From NCBI GenBank assembly GCA_964420125.1, contig CAYQQQ010000012.1:62001-126000 (forward strand): a stretch of 64,000 bases of DNA, written 5' to 3'. Below, piece after piece: positions 38,693 to 47,444 of this stretch. The stretch's first letter is position 1. Each line of letters opens with the position of its first letter. The notes beneath the pieces were generated by a model. The model saw nothing but the letters and a program-made list of their open reading frames with translations, was not told where the DNA came from and made no database searches. Origin of the DNA: CAYQQQ01 sp964420125. Its GTDB lineage: Bacteria > Actinomycetota > Acidimicrobiia > Acidimicrobiales > Microtrichaceae. Made by a program: the position numbers and the translations under genes.

Positions 38693-39553
38693 ATGGCTGC
38701 ATCGGCACGCACGACCGTTCCCTCCGTTCGCACCCGCAAGGTGGCTGCCGGTTCCCCGCCGTTGGTGATGGTGACCGCCTACGACGCCCCCGGTGCTCGG
38801 GTGGCCGATGCCGCCGGCGTCGACCTCATCCTGGTGGGTGACTCCCTGGCGATGGTGGTGCTCGGCTACGAGGACACCCTGCAGGTCACGATCGAGGACA
38901 TGGCGCACCACACTGCGGCCGTGGCGCGGGCCAAGCCGACGGCGCTGATCGTGGGAGACCTCCCCTGGATGAGCTACCACGTGTCCACGGAGGACACGGT
39001 GCGCAACGCGGCCATGTTGGTTCGGGCGGGAGCCCAGTGCGTCAAGCTCGAGGGCGGCGCGAAGCGCGTGCCCATGATCGAGGCGCTGGTCGACGCCGAG
39101 ATCCCGGTGATGGGCCACCTCGGGCTCACCCCCCAGTCGATGCACGCCATGGGCGGGTTCCGTGTGCAGGCCAAGCAGTCCGAAGCCGCGCTGGCACTGG
39201 TGGCCGACGCCAAGGCCCTGGAGCACGCCGGCTGCTTCGCCATCGTGCTGGAGGGCGTTCCCGAGGAGGTGGCCCGGATGGTGACCTCCGCAGTGGGCGT
39301 GCCGACGATCGGCATCGGTGCCGGTCCCCACTGCGACGGCCAGGTCCTCGTCTCCCACGACCTCCTCGGCATCGAGGACCGCATCGCGCCGAAGTTCGTG
39401 CGTCGTTACGCCGACCTGCAGAAGGATGCCGTGGTGGCCATGGAGCGCTTCTGCGCGGATGTCCGCAGCGGAGCGTTCCCGGCGCAGGAGGAGTCCTACC
39501 ACCTCGTCGCCGAGGAGGCGGAGGCGTTGGCCCTCTACGGCAGCGACGCCTGA
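38693..39553 (+). CDS. panB: 3-methyl-2-oxobutanoate hydroxymethyltransferase
   Basis: The 286-residue enzyme makes ketopantoate for pantothenate/CoA synthesis. It shows VMVTAYDAPGARVADAAGVD, ILVGDSLAMVVLGYEDTL, KLEGGAKRVPMI, MGHLGLTPQS and GIGAGPHCDGQVLVSHDLLG, all PanB hallmarks. ATG 38693 follows AAGGAGG by about five bases. No other pan gene lies in the window. Confidence 0.96.
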   Translation: MAASARTTVPSVRTRKVAAGSPPLVMVTAYDAPGARVADAAGVDLILVGDSLAMVVLGYEDTLQVTIEDMAHHTAAVARAKPTALIVGDLPWMSYHVSTEDTVRNAAMLVRAGAQCVKLEGGAKRVPMIEALVDAEIPVMGHLGLTPQSMHAMGGFRVQAKQSEAALALVADAKALEHAGCFAIVLEGVPEEVARMVTSAVGVPTIGIGAGPHCDGQVLVSHDLLGIEDRIAPKFVRRYADLQKDAVVAMERFCADVRSGAFPAQEESYHLVAEEAEALALYGSDA

Positions 39554-39609
39554 GCTGAGGCGGGGCCGAGACCCACCCGGGTCGCCCGCTGGATCGTCGG
39601 AGATCGCGG

Positions 39610-41754
39610 CTACTGGCCGAATCGGATCGTCGGCACCCGACCCGCGAGCTCGTGCACGCGCCCGAGGCCGATGGAGACGCGCAGCGCCGGAGGCACCTCG
39701 GGGGGCAGGTGGCCCGGTTCGGCGCTCCGGAGTCGTTCCTCGGCGAGACGTCTGAGCGCGGTCGGAGGATCGGGGTCGGCGGTGTCGGCTCCCCGTAGGC
39801 GCGCCGACAGGGCTTCGAGCGCCCCGGCGGCGGCGGCCACGTCCTGGGTGGCGGCGGCGGCCAGCGTGGGCGCGACCGCAGGGTCGACCCGCCCGACGAG
39901 GAGGATCTCGGGTGAGTGCCCCTCACCACGCAGGAGCCGTGCCACGATCGTGGCCTCGTCGATCGCGGTCACCAGCGCGGACCGGGCAGGCGCGGGCACC
40001 GACGCAGGGGCCTCCGCTCCCAGCGAGTCGAGCAGGCGATCCAACTCGGTGCACTCGTCTGTCGACGTGTGCACCGCAGCGGTTGCCGCCGATCCCTTCG
40101 GACCGACGACCCACTGCCGAAGGCTCGTCTCCAGGCCGGTCGCCGCTCGCTGGACGATCTCGGCGATCTGCCGCTTCGGTCCGGCGCCGAGACGGGGCCA
40201 CAGCACGATCGCCACCACGAAGGACACCGTGGCGCCGAGCGCGACGTCCTGGAGCCGGATCCAGCCGGTGGACAGGCCGGCTGGCGAGACGATCGAGAAC
40301 AGGACCACCACCACGAGGGTGAACCCCGCAGCGCCGACCTCCGCCCGGTAGCGCCCAGAGGAGGCCGCGAGGTAGAGCGCGGCGGGGAGCACGATCCACA
40401 GCAGCCACGGCCAGTGCACGGCGAGTGCCACCACCGCCGTGGACACCACGAAGCCGATGAGGGTCCCGACCAGGGTGCTGGTCACCGTCCGGGTGGTCGT
40501 GGAGAGGCTGCCCCGCAGGACCGAGTACGTTCCCAGGGGGATCCAGAAGCTGTGCGCGTCGCTGACGACCCCCTTGGCGATGTAGACCGAGATCGTCAGG
40601 GCCACGGCGTATCGGACCGCCTCGCGGAACCACAGCGAGCGGGGATCGAGCGACGAGCTGATGGTGGACGCTGGCCGGGCACCCTCCTGGTGGAGCTCCA
40701 CGGTGATCGCGTCGAGGTTCCCCGACAGGAGCGATTGGACGGTGCGCGCCAGGTCACCCGAGAGTCGGACCGTGCTGGCCAGCCGGGCGCTGCGGCGCTG
40801 CTCGTCCAGGGCGTCCCGGACCGTCGGTGTGCCGGCTGCCTTCCGCAGCGCTCGTTCGAGGCCGTGGCGGCGGCGGTCCGCCTCGGATCGCAGGGTCTCC
40901 AGCTGCGCGTCGAGGTCAGGATCGGTGCCCTCGGATGCGCTCGTGCCCTCGAAGGACGCGAGTCGTTCGCCGGCGCGATCGAGCAGGGCGGCGAGGCTGC
41001 GGACGAGGGGGCGGTCGATGTCCTGCGCAGGCTCGTCGTCGTCGATGAGGAGGTGGGATGCCAACCGCTCGACGCTGTGGGCCGCGTGGCTCATCGCCCG
41101 CTCGTCGCGCGCGAGCGAACCGGCGCTCAGGTGGGCCTCGCCCGACTCGGTCCTGAGTCGGTTCAGCAGTTCGACGAGCCGGTGGTCGGCCGAGCGGCCT
41201 TCGCCGAGCCATCGGGATCGGAGGTGCTGGGCGCACTGCCTGCAGCTCGCCGCGGTCAGCGAGCGCACGGGGTGATCGATCGGCACCGGCCACACCACGA
41301 GCGCACCCACGGCGATGCAGACCACTCCGCAGGCCCAGCCGAGCGGGCGCTGCCACGCGGAGGTCGAGGTCTCCGGCGAGGAGACCGAGAGCAGGAAGGC
41401 CACGATCACCGGGAAGCGGGCCAGGTAGAAGGGCCCACCGAGGGAACCGAGGAAGATCGTCACGAACGCCACCGCCGCGGTGGCCGCCAGCGCGAGCGCC
41501 AGGCGGCCCGCGCAGAACGTCCCCAGCTCCAACATGGCGAGACCCAGCGCGCCGGTGGCGAGGTAGCGCAGAGCGCGCCGGCCGGGGCGGCCCCGGAAGT
41601 CGGAGTAGGACCCGAGGCTGAGCACCGCGAACAGCGCGGGAGCGGCGGCGGCGGACATGTGCAGGCCCTCGAAGAGCGAGAACAGGGGGAACCCGATCAG
41701 GGTCACCCGAGCTGCACGACGGAGGTAGACCCCGTGCGGGTCGGGCGAGCTCAC
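39610..41754 (-). CDS. FUSC-family inner-membrane protein
   Basis: The 714-residue protein has two membrane blocks of ~5-6 helices (residues ~15-150 and ~375-500), each followed by a soluble helical region. The second block has FWIPLGTYSVLRGSLSTTTR, the FUSC signature also found in YccS and AaeB efflux proteins. It probably forms part of an aromatic-compound or lipid export system, but no membrane-fusion partner is nearby. GTG 41754 is chosen from the -10 element seven bases upstream; the frame runs upstream into non-coding DNA. It is convergent with panB. Confidence 0.85.
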   Translation of the reverse strand: MSSPDPHGVYLRRAARVTLIGFPLFSLFEGLHMSAAAAPALFAVLSLGSYSDFRGRPGRRALRYLATGALGLAMLELGTFCAGRLALALAATAAVAFVTIFLGSLGGPFYLARFPVIVAFLLSVSSPETSTSAWQRPLGWACGVVCIAVGALVVWPVPIDHPVRSLTAASCRQCAQHLRSRWLGEGRSADHRLVELLNRLRTESGEAHLSAGSLARDERAMSHAAHSVERLASHLLIDDDEPAQDIDRPLVRSLAALLDRAGERLASFEGTSASEGTDPDLDAQLETLRSEADRRRHGLERALRKAAGTPTVRDALDEQRRSARLASTVRLSGDLARTVQSLLSGNLDAITVELHQEGARPASTISSSLDPRSLWFREAVRYAVALTISVYIAKGVVSDAHSFWIPLGTYSVLRGSLSTTTRTVTSTLVGTLIGFVVSTAVVALAVHWPWLLWIVLPAALYLAASSGRYRAEVGAAGFTLVVVVLFSIVSPAGLSTGWIRLQDVALGATVSFVVAIVLWPRLGAGPKRQIAEIVQRAATGLETSLRQWVVGPKGSAATAAVHTSTDECTELDRLLDSLGAEAPASVPAPARSALVTAIDEATIVARLLRGEGHSPEILLVGRVDPAVAPTLAAAATQDVAAAAGALEALSARLRGADTADPDPPTALRRLAEERLRSAEPGHLPPEVPPALRVSIGLGRVHELAGRVPTIRFGQ

Positions 41755-41761
41755 CCCGATC

Positions 41762-41767
41762 AGCGTA
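41762..41767 (-). promoter_or_regulatory. -10 element of the FUSC gene (leaderless)
   Basis: On the minus strand TACGCT is followed by seven bases and GTG 41754. Confidence 0.5.
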
Positions 41768-41959
41768 GGAGGAGTCCGGTGAGAACCGATCGGCCCGGCC
41801 GTCGCCGCATGTCGGTGTCGCACCCCCGTGAGATCGTGTCGCCATGTCCGCGACACCCCACGGTCCACCGCAACGCTCGCACCACCGGTGCCGCGCCCGA
41901 CGCCGGTGGGGTGCGGCGCGTCTCGGTGTTCTACAGTGTCTCGGTCAATCGAAGCCCCT

Positions 41960-41978
41960 GTCCTGCGACCGGCAGGAC
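41960..41978 (+). promoter_or_regulatory. Hairpin in the rpsF leader
   Basis: GTCCTGC-GACCG-GCAGGAC forms a perfect 7-bp stem about 45 bp before rpsF. A smaller CCAC-CACG-GTGG hairpin follows. S6:S18 leader motifs exist in many bacteria, so autoregulation is possible. TACAGT at 41932-41937 is a possible -10. Confidence 0.35.
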
Positions 41979-42024
41979 CCGAGGATCCACCACGGTGGGT
42001 CAGGTCCACAGGGAGGTACCTCAC

Positions 42025-42357
42025 GTGCAGCCACGCGCGTATGAGCTCATGGTGATCGTCGACCAGGACGCCGACGACGCCGCCAACGACGCGGTGATCC
42101 GCCGGATCGCCGAGCTCGTCGAGAGCGGCGGCGGGACCGTCGTCGCAGAAGATCGGTGGGGCCGTCGGCGCTTCGCCTACGAGATCAACCACAAGAGCGA
42201 AGGCGTCTACACGGTCGTCGAGATCGTCACGCCGGCGCTCAACCTCGACGAGGTCGATCGCTTCCTCCGTCTCGCGGACGACGTCGTCCGCCACAAGCTG
42301 ATCCGGCTTCCCGACCACGAAGCGATCCGCCGTGGCTTGCTGCAGGCAGCCGGCTGA
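42025..42357 (+). CDS. rpsF: 30S ribosomal protein S6
   Basis: The 110-residue protein has the S6 pattern RAYELMVIVDQD, then WGRRRFAYEINHKSEGVYTV and DDVVRHKLIRLP. It binds S18 on the platform of the 30S subunit. GTG 42025 has GGGAGG nine bases upstream. It leads the rpsF-ssb-rpsR-rplI operon. Confidence 0.96.
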   Translation: MQPRAYELMVIVDQDADDAANDAVIRRIAELVESGGGTVVAEDRWGRRRFAYEINHKSEGVYTVVEIVTPALNLDEVDRFLRLADDVVRHKLIRLPDHEAIRRGLLQAAG

Positions 42358-42371
42358 CAAGGAGAGAACTG

Positions 42372-42815
42372 ATGGCAGGCAACACCGTGGAACTGGTGGG
42401 AAACCTCACCCGCGATCCTGAGCTCCGCTTCACGCCGAACGGTGCGCCCGTGGCCAACTTCGGCCTCGCGGTGAACCGTCGTTGGCGCAACCAGCAGACG
42501 AACGACTGGGAGGAGCAGACCTCCTTCTTCGACGTCGTGGCATGGCGCGACCTCGCCGAGAACGTCGCGGAGTCCCTGCAACGCGGCACCCGCGTCATCG
42601 TCGTGGGGCGCCTCGAGCAGCGCTCGTGGGAGACGCAGGAGGGAGAGAAGCGATCGAAGGTGGAGGTGATCGCCGACGAGATCGGTCCGAGCCTCCGCTG
42701 GGCGACCGCGCAGGTCGCCAAGAGCGAGCGACGTGCAGCTGGGGACGGCGGCTCCGGTGCGCCGATGCCCAGCGAACCCCCTGCCACCTACGACAGCGAC
42801 GAGGAGCCGTTCTGA
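42372..42815 (+). CDS. ssb: Single-stranded DNA-binding protein
   Basis: The 147-residue OB-fold protein begins NTVELVGNLTRDPELRFTPN and includes FFDVVAWRDLAENVAESL and RVIVVGRLEQRSWE. The flexible tail ends in DSDEEPF, the acidic tip that recruits DnaB, RecG and other partners. ATG 42372 has AAGGAG eight bases upstream. Its stop overlaps the rpsR start by one base. Confidence 0.97.
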   Translation: MAGNTVELVGNLTRDPELRFTPNGAPVANFGLAVNRRWRNQQTNDWEEQTSFFDVVAWRDLAENVAESLQRGTRVIVVGRLEQRSWETQEGEKRSKVEVIADEIGPSLRWATAQVAKSERRAAGDGGSGAPMPSEPPATYDSDEEPF

Positions 42816-43249
42816 TGGGGAAGTCGAGCGCGAAGCGCAATCCGAAGCAGGCCAAGGACACCGGCCGGAAGTTCAAGAAGAAGATCTCGATCCTCGACTC
42901 CGAGAAGGTCGACTACGTCGACTGGAAGGACGTCGATCTGCTGCGCCGGTTCATGTCGGACCGAGCGAAGATCCGGGCCCGAAGGGTGAACGGCAACGAC
43001 ACCCAGCAGCAGCGCGAGGTGGCCAAGGCCATCAAGAACGCCCGTGAGATGGCCCTCCTGCCCTACTCGAGCCGGGTGACCACCCAGCGGGGCGGCAAGG
43101 GCGAGCGGCGTGGCCGCGGCGAACGACGCGAGCGGGGTCCTCAGGAGGACACCCCGCGCGGCGACGTCGAGGTGGTCGAGGAGGTCGAGGTCCAGGCCCC
43201 CGACGGTGAGGTGGCGGTGGACGTGGCCGCAGAGGAGGTGCAGCGGTGA
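42815..43249 (+). CDS. rpsR: 30S ribosomal protein S18 with acidic C-terminal extension
   Basis: The 144-residue protein contains a normal S18 core (VDYVDWKDVDLLRRFMSDRA, RVNGNDTQQQREVAKAIKNA, REMALLPYSS). It lacks the zinc cysteines of many S18 proteins: NGND replaces TGxC. About 50 residues follow the core: an Arg/Gly-rich segment, then a very acidic one (VEVVEEVEVQ, VAVDVAAEEV). Most S18 proteins are 75-90 residues. ATG overlaps the ssb stop, and the end overlaps rplI. Confidence 0.94.
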   Translation: MGKSSAKRNPKQAKDTGRKFKKKISILDSEKVDYVDWKDVDLLRRFMSDRAKIRARRVNGNDTQQQREVAKAIKNAREMALLPYSSRVTTQRGGKGERRGRGERRERGPQEDTPRGDVEVVEEVEVQAPDGEVAVDVAAEEVQR

Positions 43250-43701
43250 GCACCGTCAAGGTCATCCTGCGAGACGACGTGGAGGGCCTCGGGCACCGCG
43301 GCGACGTGGTGGAGGTCTCCAAGGGATACGTCCGCAACTTCCTCGAGCCGCGCTCGCTGGCCATCCCGGCCACCGCCGGCGCCCAGGCACAGGCAGAGGT
43401 CATGCGGAAGGCTCGTGATCAACGCGACGCCGCTGCCCGGGAGTCCTCCGAGGAGATCGCCCGGGTCCTCGTGTCCCGGGAGATCCAGGTGACTGCGAAG
43501 GCCGGGGACGGTGGCCGGCTGTTCGGCTCGGTCACTCCCGCCGACATCGTGGCCGCGGTCGCAGAGCAGACCGGCATCGACCTCGATCGCAAGTCCCTGC
43601 AGCTGGAGGACCACATCAAGGAGCTGGGCGAGTACCAGGTCGTGGCCCGCCTCCACAGCGAGGTCGAGTTCCCGGTCCACATCAAGGTCGTTCCGGCATG
43701 A
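43246..43701 (+). CDS. rplI: 50S ribosomal protein L9
   Basis: The 151-residue protein has the L9 N-terminal fold (VILRDDVEGLGHRGDVVEVS, GYVRNFLEPRSLAIPAT), the long helix and the C-terminal domain (LFGSVTPADIVAAV). GTG 43246 overlaps the rpsR stop as GTGA. It stabilises the L1 stalk region. Confidence 0.96.
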   Translation: MSTVKVILRDDVEGLGHRGDVVEVSKGYVRNFLEPRSLAIPATAGAQAQAEVMRKARDQRDAAARESSEEIARVLVSREIQVTAKAGDGGRLFGSVTPADIVAAVAEQTGIDLDRKSLQLEDHIKELGEYQVVARLHSEVEFPVHIKVVPA

Positions 43702-43908
43702 CCGGGGCGTCGCCGGCTCGCCGGTGGCGCCTCCCCGACGAACCGAAGGCCACCTCGGGATGGTTCCCGTCGCGCGTCCCCGCGGCAACGCGGAGGTCGC
43801 CCACAGGCCGTCCCCTGTCTTCCCACAGGTTGTCACCAGGCGATCCCCGGAAAAACGGGCAGTGGTCCTCTGGATGCACACAGGCATCTCCGCAGAGGAT
43901 GGTCCACG

Positions 43909-46380
43909 ATGCCTGACACCGCTTCCACCGTTGCGCGCTCTGCACCCGGCACCGCGGGCGAACCCGCACCGTCCTCGGTCCGGGTGCCACCCCACAGCGT
44001 GGGTGCCGAGGAGTCGCTGCTCGGTGCCATGCTGCTGTCGGGCCACGCGGTGAACATGGTCTCCGACATCGTCACCGCCGAGGACTTCTACAAGCCGGCG
44101 CACCGACACGTGTTCGCCGCCATCCAGTCCCTGGCCGGCTCCGGTCAGGGGGTCGACCCGGTCACCGTGGCAGAGGAGCTCGATCGTGCCGGGTTGCTCG
44201 AGGCCTCCGGAGGGAAGGCGTCGTTGGTGAGCCTGCAGGCGCGCACCCCCGCCATCACCAACGCCGAGCACTACGCCCGCATCGTCGAGGAGAAGGCGCT
44301 GCTCCGTCGCCTCATCGTGGCGGCGAGCGACATCGCCGAGATGGGCTTCGCTCCACGTGACTCCATCGAGAAGACCCTCGACGATGCCGAGAGCAGCATC
44401 TTCGCGGTCGCCCAGCGACGCCAGACCGACACCCTCGAGAAGCTCGACACGTTGGTGGACCGTGCCTTCGACACGATCGTGAAGCGCGCGGAGCAGGGAT
44501 CCAGCGTCACCGGCACCCCCACAGGGTTCGCCGACCTCGACAGCCTCCTGCTGGGCCTGCAACCGGGTGCGCTGATCGTGGTCGGTGCGCGCCCCGGCAT
44601 GGGCAAGACGGCGTTCGCTCTGGGGTTGGCGGCCAACGCTGCGGTGCGGGAGAACCTGCCGGTGCTGTTCTTCTCGCTGGAGATGGGCCACCTCGAGATC
44701 ACCGAGCGCCTCGTCGCCGCCGAAGCCAGCATCGACTCGACGAAGCTCCGTACCGGGAACCTGTCCAAGAACGAGTGGACCCGCATCACCGGCGCCAGCG
44801 ACCGTCTCGGAGCCGGTGCGATGTGGATCGACGACAACCCTGCAGTGACCCTCATGGAGATTCGTGCAAAGGCCCGACGGCTGCAGGACCGCGTGGGTGC
44901 TCCGTTGGGTCTGGTGGTGGTCGACTACCTCCAGCTCATGCAGGGCCGGACATCGGCCGAGAGCCGTCAGGTCGAGGTGGCGGAGATCAGCAGAGGCCTC
45001 AAGGTGCTGGCCCGTGAGCTGCAGGCACCTGTGCTCGCGCTGTCGCAGCTCTCCCGGCAGCTGGAGCAGCGCTCCGACAAGCGACCGGGCCTCGCGGATC
45101 TGCGCGAGTCGGGTTGCATGCCCGCCGACACCCGGCTCCGACGTGCGGACGACAACACCGAGGTGTCGCTCGGCGAGCTCGTGGCCTCGGGCGCGAGGGA
45201 CGTGCCGGTGTGGAGCCTCGACCACGACTGGCGTCTGGTGCCCGCCACGCTGACGCATGCCTACTCCAGCGGGTTCAAGGAGGTCTTCCAACTCCGACTC
45301 GCCTCCGGTCGGGTGGTCGAGGCTACGGCCAACCATCCCTTCCGCACCGTGCTGGGATGGCGAAGGCTGGACGAGCTGGGCGTCGGCAGCCGCATCGCGG
45401 TGCCGCGGGTGCTTCCCTCGGCGGACCACGTGCGTTCCGTCGATCCCTCCGACCTGCCTGTGCTGGCGGCCGAGATGGTCGCGACGGGGGTGGTGGCCGA
45501 GAGGGTCCATGCCCTGCCCGACGAGGAGCTGGCCGAGGTGCTCGCCGAGGTGTTCGCCCGCATCGGGTACCTCTCGGTGTCCCAGCTCCGTGGCCGTCCG
45601 CACGTCCGGCTCGCCGCCACCACCGGTTCCCGCAGCCTCATCGACGACCTCCAGGCCCTGCTGCTCCGATTCGGCATCCAGGGACGCATCACCGACATCG
45701 GTCGCAACACGCCACGGTGGCGTCTGTGGATCCACGGGGTCGACCAGCAGCGGGAGTTCCTGGAGCGCGTCGGCGTCGGCGCGTCCCGACACGCCGACGC
45801 GGTCGTCGCGCTCGGGGCTCTGCGGGGGACGGCTGCCAACCCCAACGTCGACACCGTGCCGTGGGAGGTGCGCGATCTCGTGGTCGCCGAGCTGGACCGG
45901 CTGGGCATGACCCAGCGCGACCTCGCCGGAGTCTTGGGCGAGCAGTACTGCGGCGGCTACCTGCTGGGCACCGAGAACCGCCCTCGATCCTCGAGCCGCG
46001 ACCGACTGGCCAGGATCGCCGAAGCCACGGGGAGCAAGGAGCTGGCAGCACTGGCGGGGTCCGACGTGCTCTGGGACGAGGTCGTCGCCATCACCTCCGT
46101 CGGGGAGCAGGAGGTGTTCGACGCCACGGTCGCCGGCACGCACAACTTCATCGCCAACGGCATCGTCGCCCACAACTCGATCGAGCAGGACGCGGACGTG
46201 GTGATGTTCCTGTACCGCGACGAGAAGTACAACCCCGACTCACCCGACAAGGGCAGCGCCGAGGTCATCGTCGCGAAGCACCGTTCGGGGCCTGTGGGCA
46301 CGTGTCGGTTGGTGTTCATCGACAACTACGCCACCTTCAAGAGCGCCGCAGCCTCCTACGTCAGCGGCGACCCCGAGTGA
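43909..46380 (+). CDS. dnaB: Replicative DNA helicase DnaB, intein-interrupted
   Basis: The 823-codon gene encodes a 469-residue mature helicase plus a 354-residue intein (codons 403-756). The N-terminal domain begins VPPHSVGAEESLLGAMLLSG. The RecA-like motor has Walker A ARPGMGKTAFALGL and Walker B LVVVDYLQLM. The extein ends at LADLRESG and resumes SIEQDADVVMFLYR, the same site as the M. tuberculosis DnaB intein as I recall it. It unwinds DNA at the fork and partners with SSB, encoded upstream. ATG has GAGG about ten bases upstream. Confidence 0.96.
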   Translation: MPDTASTVARSAPGTAGEPAPSSVRVPPHSVGAEESLLGAMLLSGHAVNMVSDIVTAEDFYKPAHRHVFAAIQSLAGSGQGVDPVTVAEELDRAGLLEASGGKASLVSLQARTPAITNAEHYARIVEEKALLRRLIVAASDIAEMGFAPRDSIEKTLDDAESSIFAVAQRRQTDTLEKLDTLVDRAFDTIVKRAEQGSSVTGTPTGFADLDSLLLGLQPGALIVVGARPGMGKTAFALGLAANAAVRENLPVLFFSLEMGHLEITERLVAAEASIDSTKLRTGNLSKNEWTRITGASDRLGAGAMWIDDNPAVTLMEIRAKARRLQDRVGAPLGLVVVDYLQLMQGRTSAESRQVEVAEISRGLKVLARELQAPVLALSQLSRQLEQRSDKRPGLADLRESGCMPADTRLRRADDNTEVSLGELVASGARDVPVWSLDHDWRLVPATLTHAYSSGFKEVFQLRLASGRVVEATANHPFRTVLGWRRLDELGVGSRIAVPRVLPSADHVRSVDPSDLPVLAAEMVATGVVAERVHALPDEELAEVLAEVFARIGYLSVSQLRGRPHVRLAATTGSRSLIDDLQALLLRFGIQGRITDIGRNTPRWRLWIHGVDQQREFLERVGVGASRHADAVVALGALRGTAANPNVDTVPWEVRDLVVAELDRLGMTQRDLAGVLGEQYCGGYLLGTENRPRSSSRDRLARIAEATGSKELAALAGSDVLWDEVVAITSVGEQEVFDATVAGTHNFIANGIVAHNSIEQDADVVMFLYRDEKYNPDSPDKGSAEVIVAKHRSGPVGTCRLVFIDNYATFKSAAASYVSGDPE
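45115..46176 (+). mobile_element. DnaB intein (354 aa)
   Basis: The first residue is Cys (CMPADTRLRRA) and the last residues are VAHN, followed by Ser of the C-extein. Block B reads ATANHPFRTVLGWRRLDELG with the TxxH histidine; block F is VFDATVAGTHNFIANGIV. All splicing residues are present. The LAGLIDADG endonuclease motifs are degenerate: LAAEMVATG and VLAEVFARIGYL lack the catalytic acids, so homing is probably lost. A helix-turn-helix-like stretch (GMTQRDLAGVLGEQY, then SRDRLARIAEATG) lies before block F. Confidence 0.9.
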
Positions 46381-46412
46381 TCGCACTCGATGAGGGTCGA
46401 GCCCGGACGCGG

Positions 46413-46440
46413 ATGAGGGGGGCCTTGCGGCCCCCCTCAT
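46413..46440 (+). terminator. dnaB terminator hairpin
   Basis: ATGAGGGGGGCC-TTGC-GGCCCCCCTCAT forms a perfect 12-bp stem 33 bp after the dnaB stop. It lacks a U-run, as is common in high-GC actinobacteria. Confidence 0.8.
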
Positions 46441-46803
46441 GCGCTTTCCAGTTCCGGTGTGATCGATGCTCACACCGCTGTCTGGCGTCCACGGAGGCTA
46501 CGAGGTTCGCCCCACCCCAGTTCCGTGGTACGTCAGGGGGTCGGTTTCGCTACTTGCTCCCCGCCGATTGAGCGACCACATGGACCCGCCCGGGCCCCAG
46601 CGTCGGCGGTTCAACGCATCCCCTTTGTGCCTTGTGGTACCCGATGACTGAATACGTTTTTCCGTCTCGGGTCAACCGTTTGTTGGGGGAGTTGGACAAC
46701 CGTTCGCCTCAGCGCCACCTTCGGTGCACTCAAGACCGCGGTGAGTGCTGGACTGCCATGATGGCTGGTCGTCGTGCCGGAGGAGCGGTCGCCCCGGACC
46801 TGG
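46441..46803. other. Gene-poor region after dnaB
   Basis: About 360 bp lie between the terminator and the end of the convergent VOC gene. The interval 46610-46700 is noticeably less GC-rich than its surroundings. An inverted repeat CGGTGTGA-TCGATGC-TCACACCG lies at 46455-46477, and CCAGTTCCG occurs twice (46448 and 46518). Short open frames have no recognisable similarity. It may be a decayed gene or a non-coding RNA locus. Confidence 0.4.
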
Positions 46804-47367
46804 TCACTTCCGAGGAGATGGCATCCAGCTCGGGCGCGAGCGGGTCGCCTCGTGGGCCCGGAACCCGGTGGCCAGGCCGTCGTGATCGGGGTCGGGGTGC
46901 AACAGGACCGCCTCGGCCCGGGCGCGATCGCTGTCGTCCAGCTGGCGCGTGTCGAGGCACCACTCCACCAGCGTCCCGTTGTTGTCGTTGGTGTAGATCG
47001 AGCGGCAGAACTCGTGGTCGATCTCGAGTGCATCGAGGCCGACGTCCAGCCAGCGCTTGAGCGCGGCATCGAGGTGGGACTCGTCCACCGCCGTGAACGC
47101 GAGGTGGTTCACCCAGTCCGGCAGACCCACCGCACGGGACATCGCGCCGTCCACCGGGGGATAGTCGCCGTGCAGCTCCCAGAAGGCCAGGAGGCCGCCC
47201 TCGGCCCCGAAGCCGTCGTCGGTGTCGTAGAAGACGTGCTTGGCCCACCCGCCCTCGGGGGTGGGGTTGACCATCACCTTGGCGAGGGTGAACCCCATCG
47301 CCCCGGTGTAGAAGCGGTGCGTCGAGGCCAGGTCCGCAGTGGCCAGCGCGACGTGGTGGAAGCTCAT
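46804..47367 (-). CDS. VOC-superfamily protein (glyoxalase/dioxygenase-like)
   Basis: The 187-residue protein has the paired beta-alpha-beta-beta-beta layout of vicinal oxygen chelate proteins. FHHVALATADLASTHRFYTG begins the first half; WVNHLAFTAVDESHLDAALKR and DNNGTLVEWCLDTR fill the second. The metal ligands His (FHHVAL, NHLAF) and Glu (LVEWC) are present. The substrate is unknown. ATG 47367 has GAGGGG about eight bases upstream. Confidence 0.85.
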   Translation of the reverse strand: MSFHHVALATADLASTHRFYTGAMGFTLAKVMVNPTPEGGWAKHVFYDTDDGFGAEGGLLAFWELHGDYPPVDGAMSRAVGLPDWVNHLAFTAVDESHLDAALKRWLDVGLDALEIDHEFCRSIYTNDNNGTLVEWCLDTRQLDDSDRARAEAVLLHPDPDHDGLATGFRAHEATRSRPSWMPSPRK

Positions 47368-47444
47368 CGTGTGTCCCCTCGGAACAGGGACCGCCCCCGG
47401 CGTTGGCGGCCCGTCGCCGTGCCCACAGACTCCCACGACCTCGA

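Noticed and set aside
43141..46173. 1010-codon minus-strand open frame opposite rplI and dnaB
   Set aside because: High GC removes stop codons from the antisense frame. No domain is recognisable and dnaB with its intein is certain.
46441..46803. dif or phage attachment site after dnaB
   Set aside because: The inverted repeat has no XerCD-like arms, no integrase is nearby and the location is next to the origin, not the terminus.
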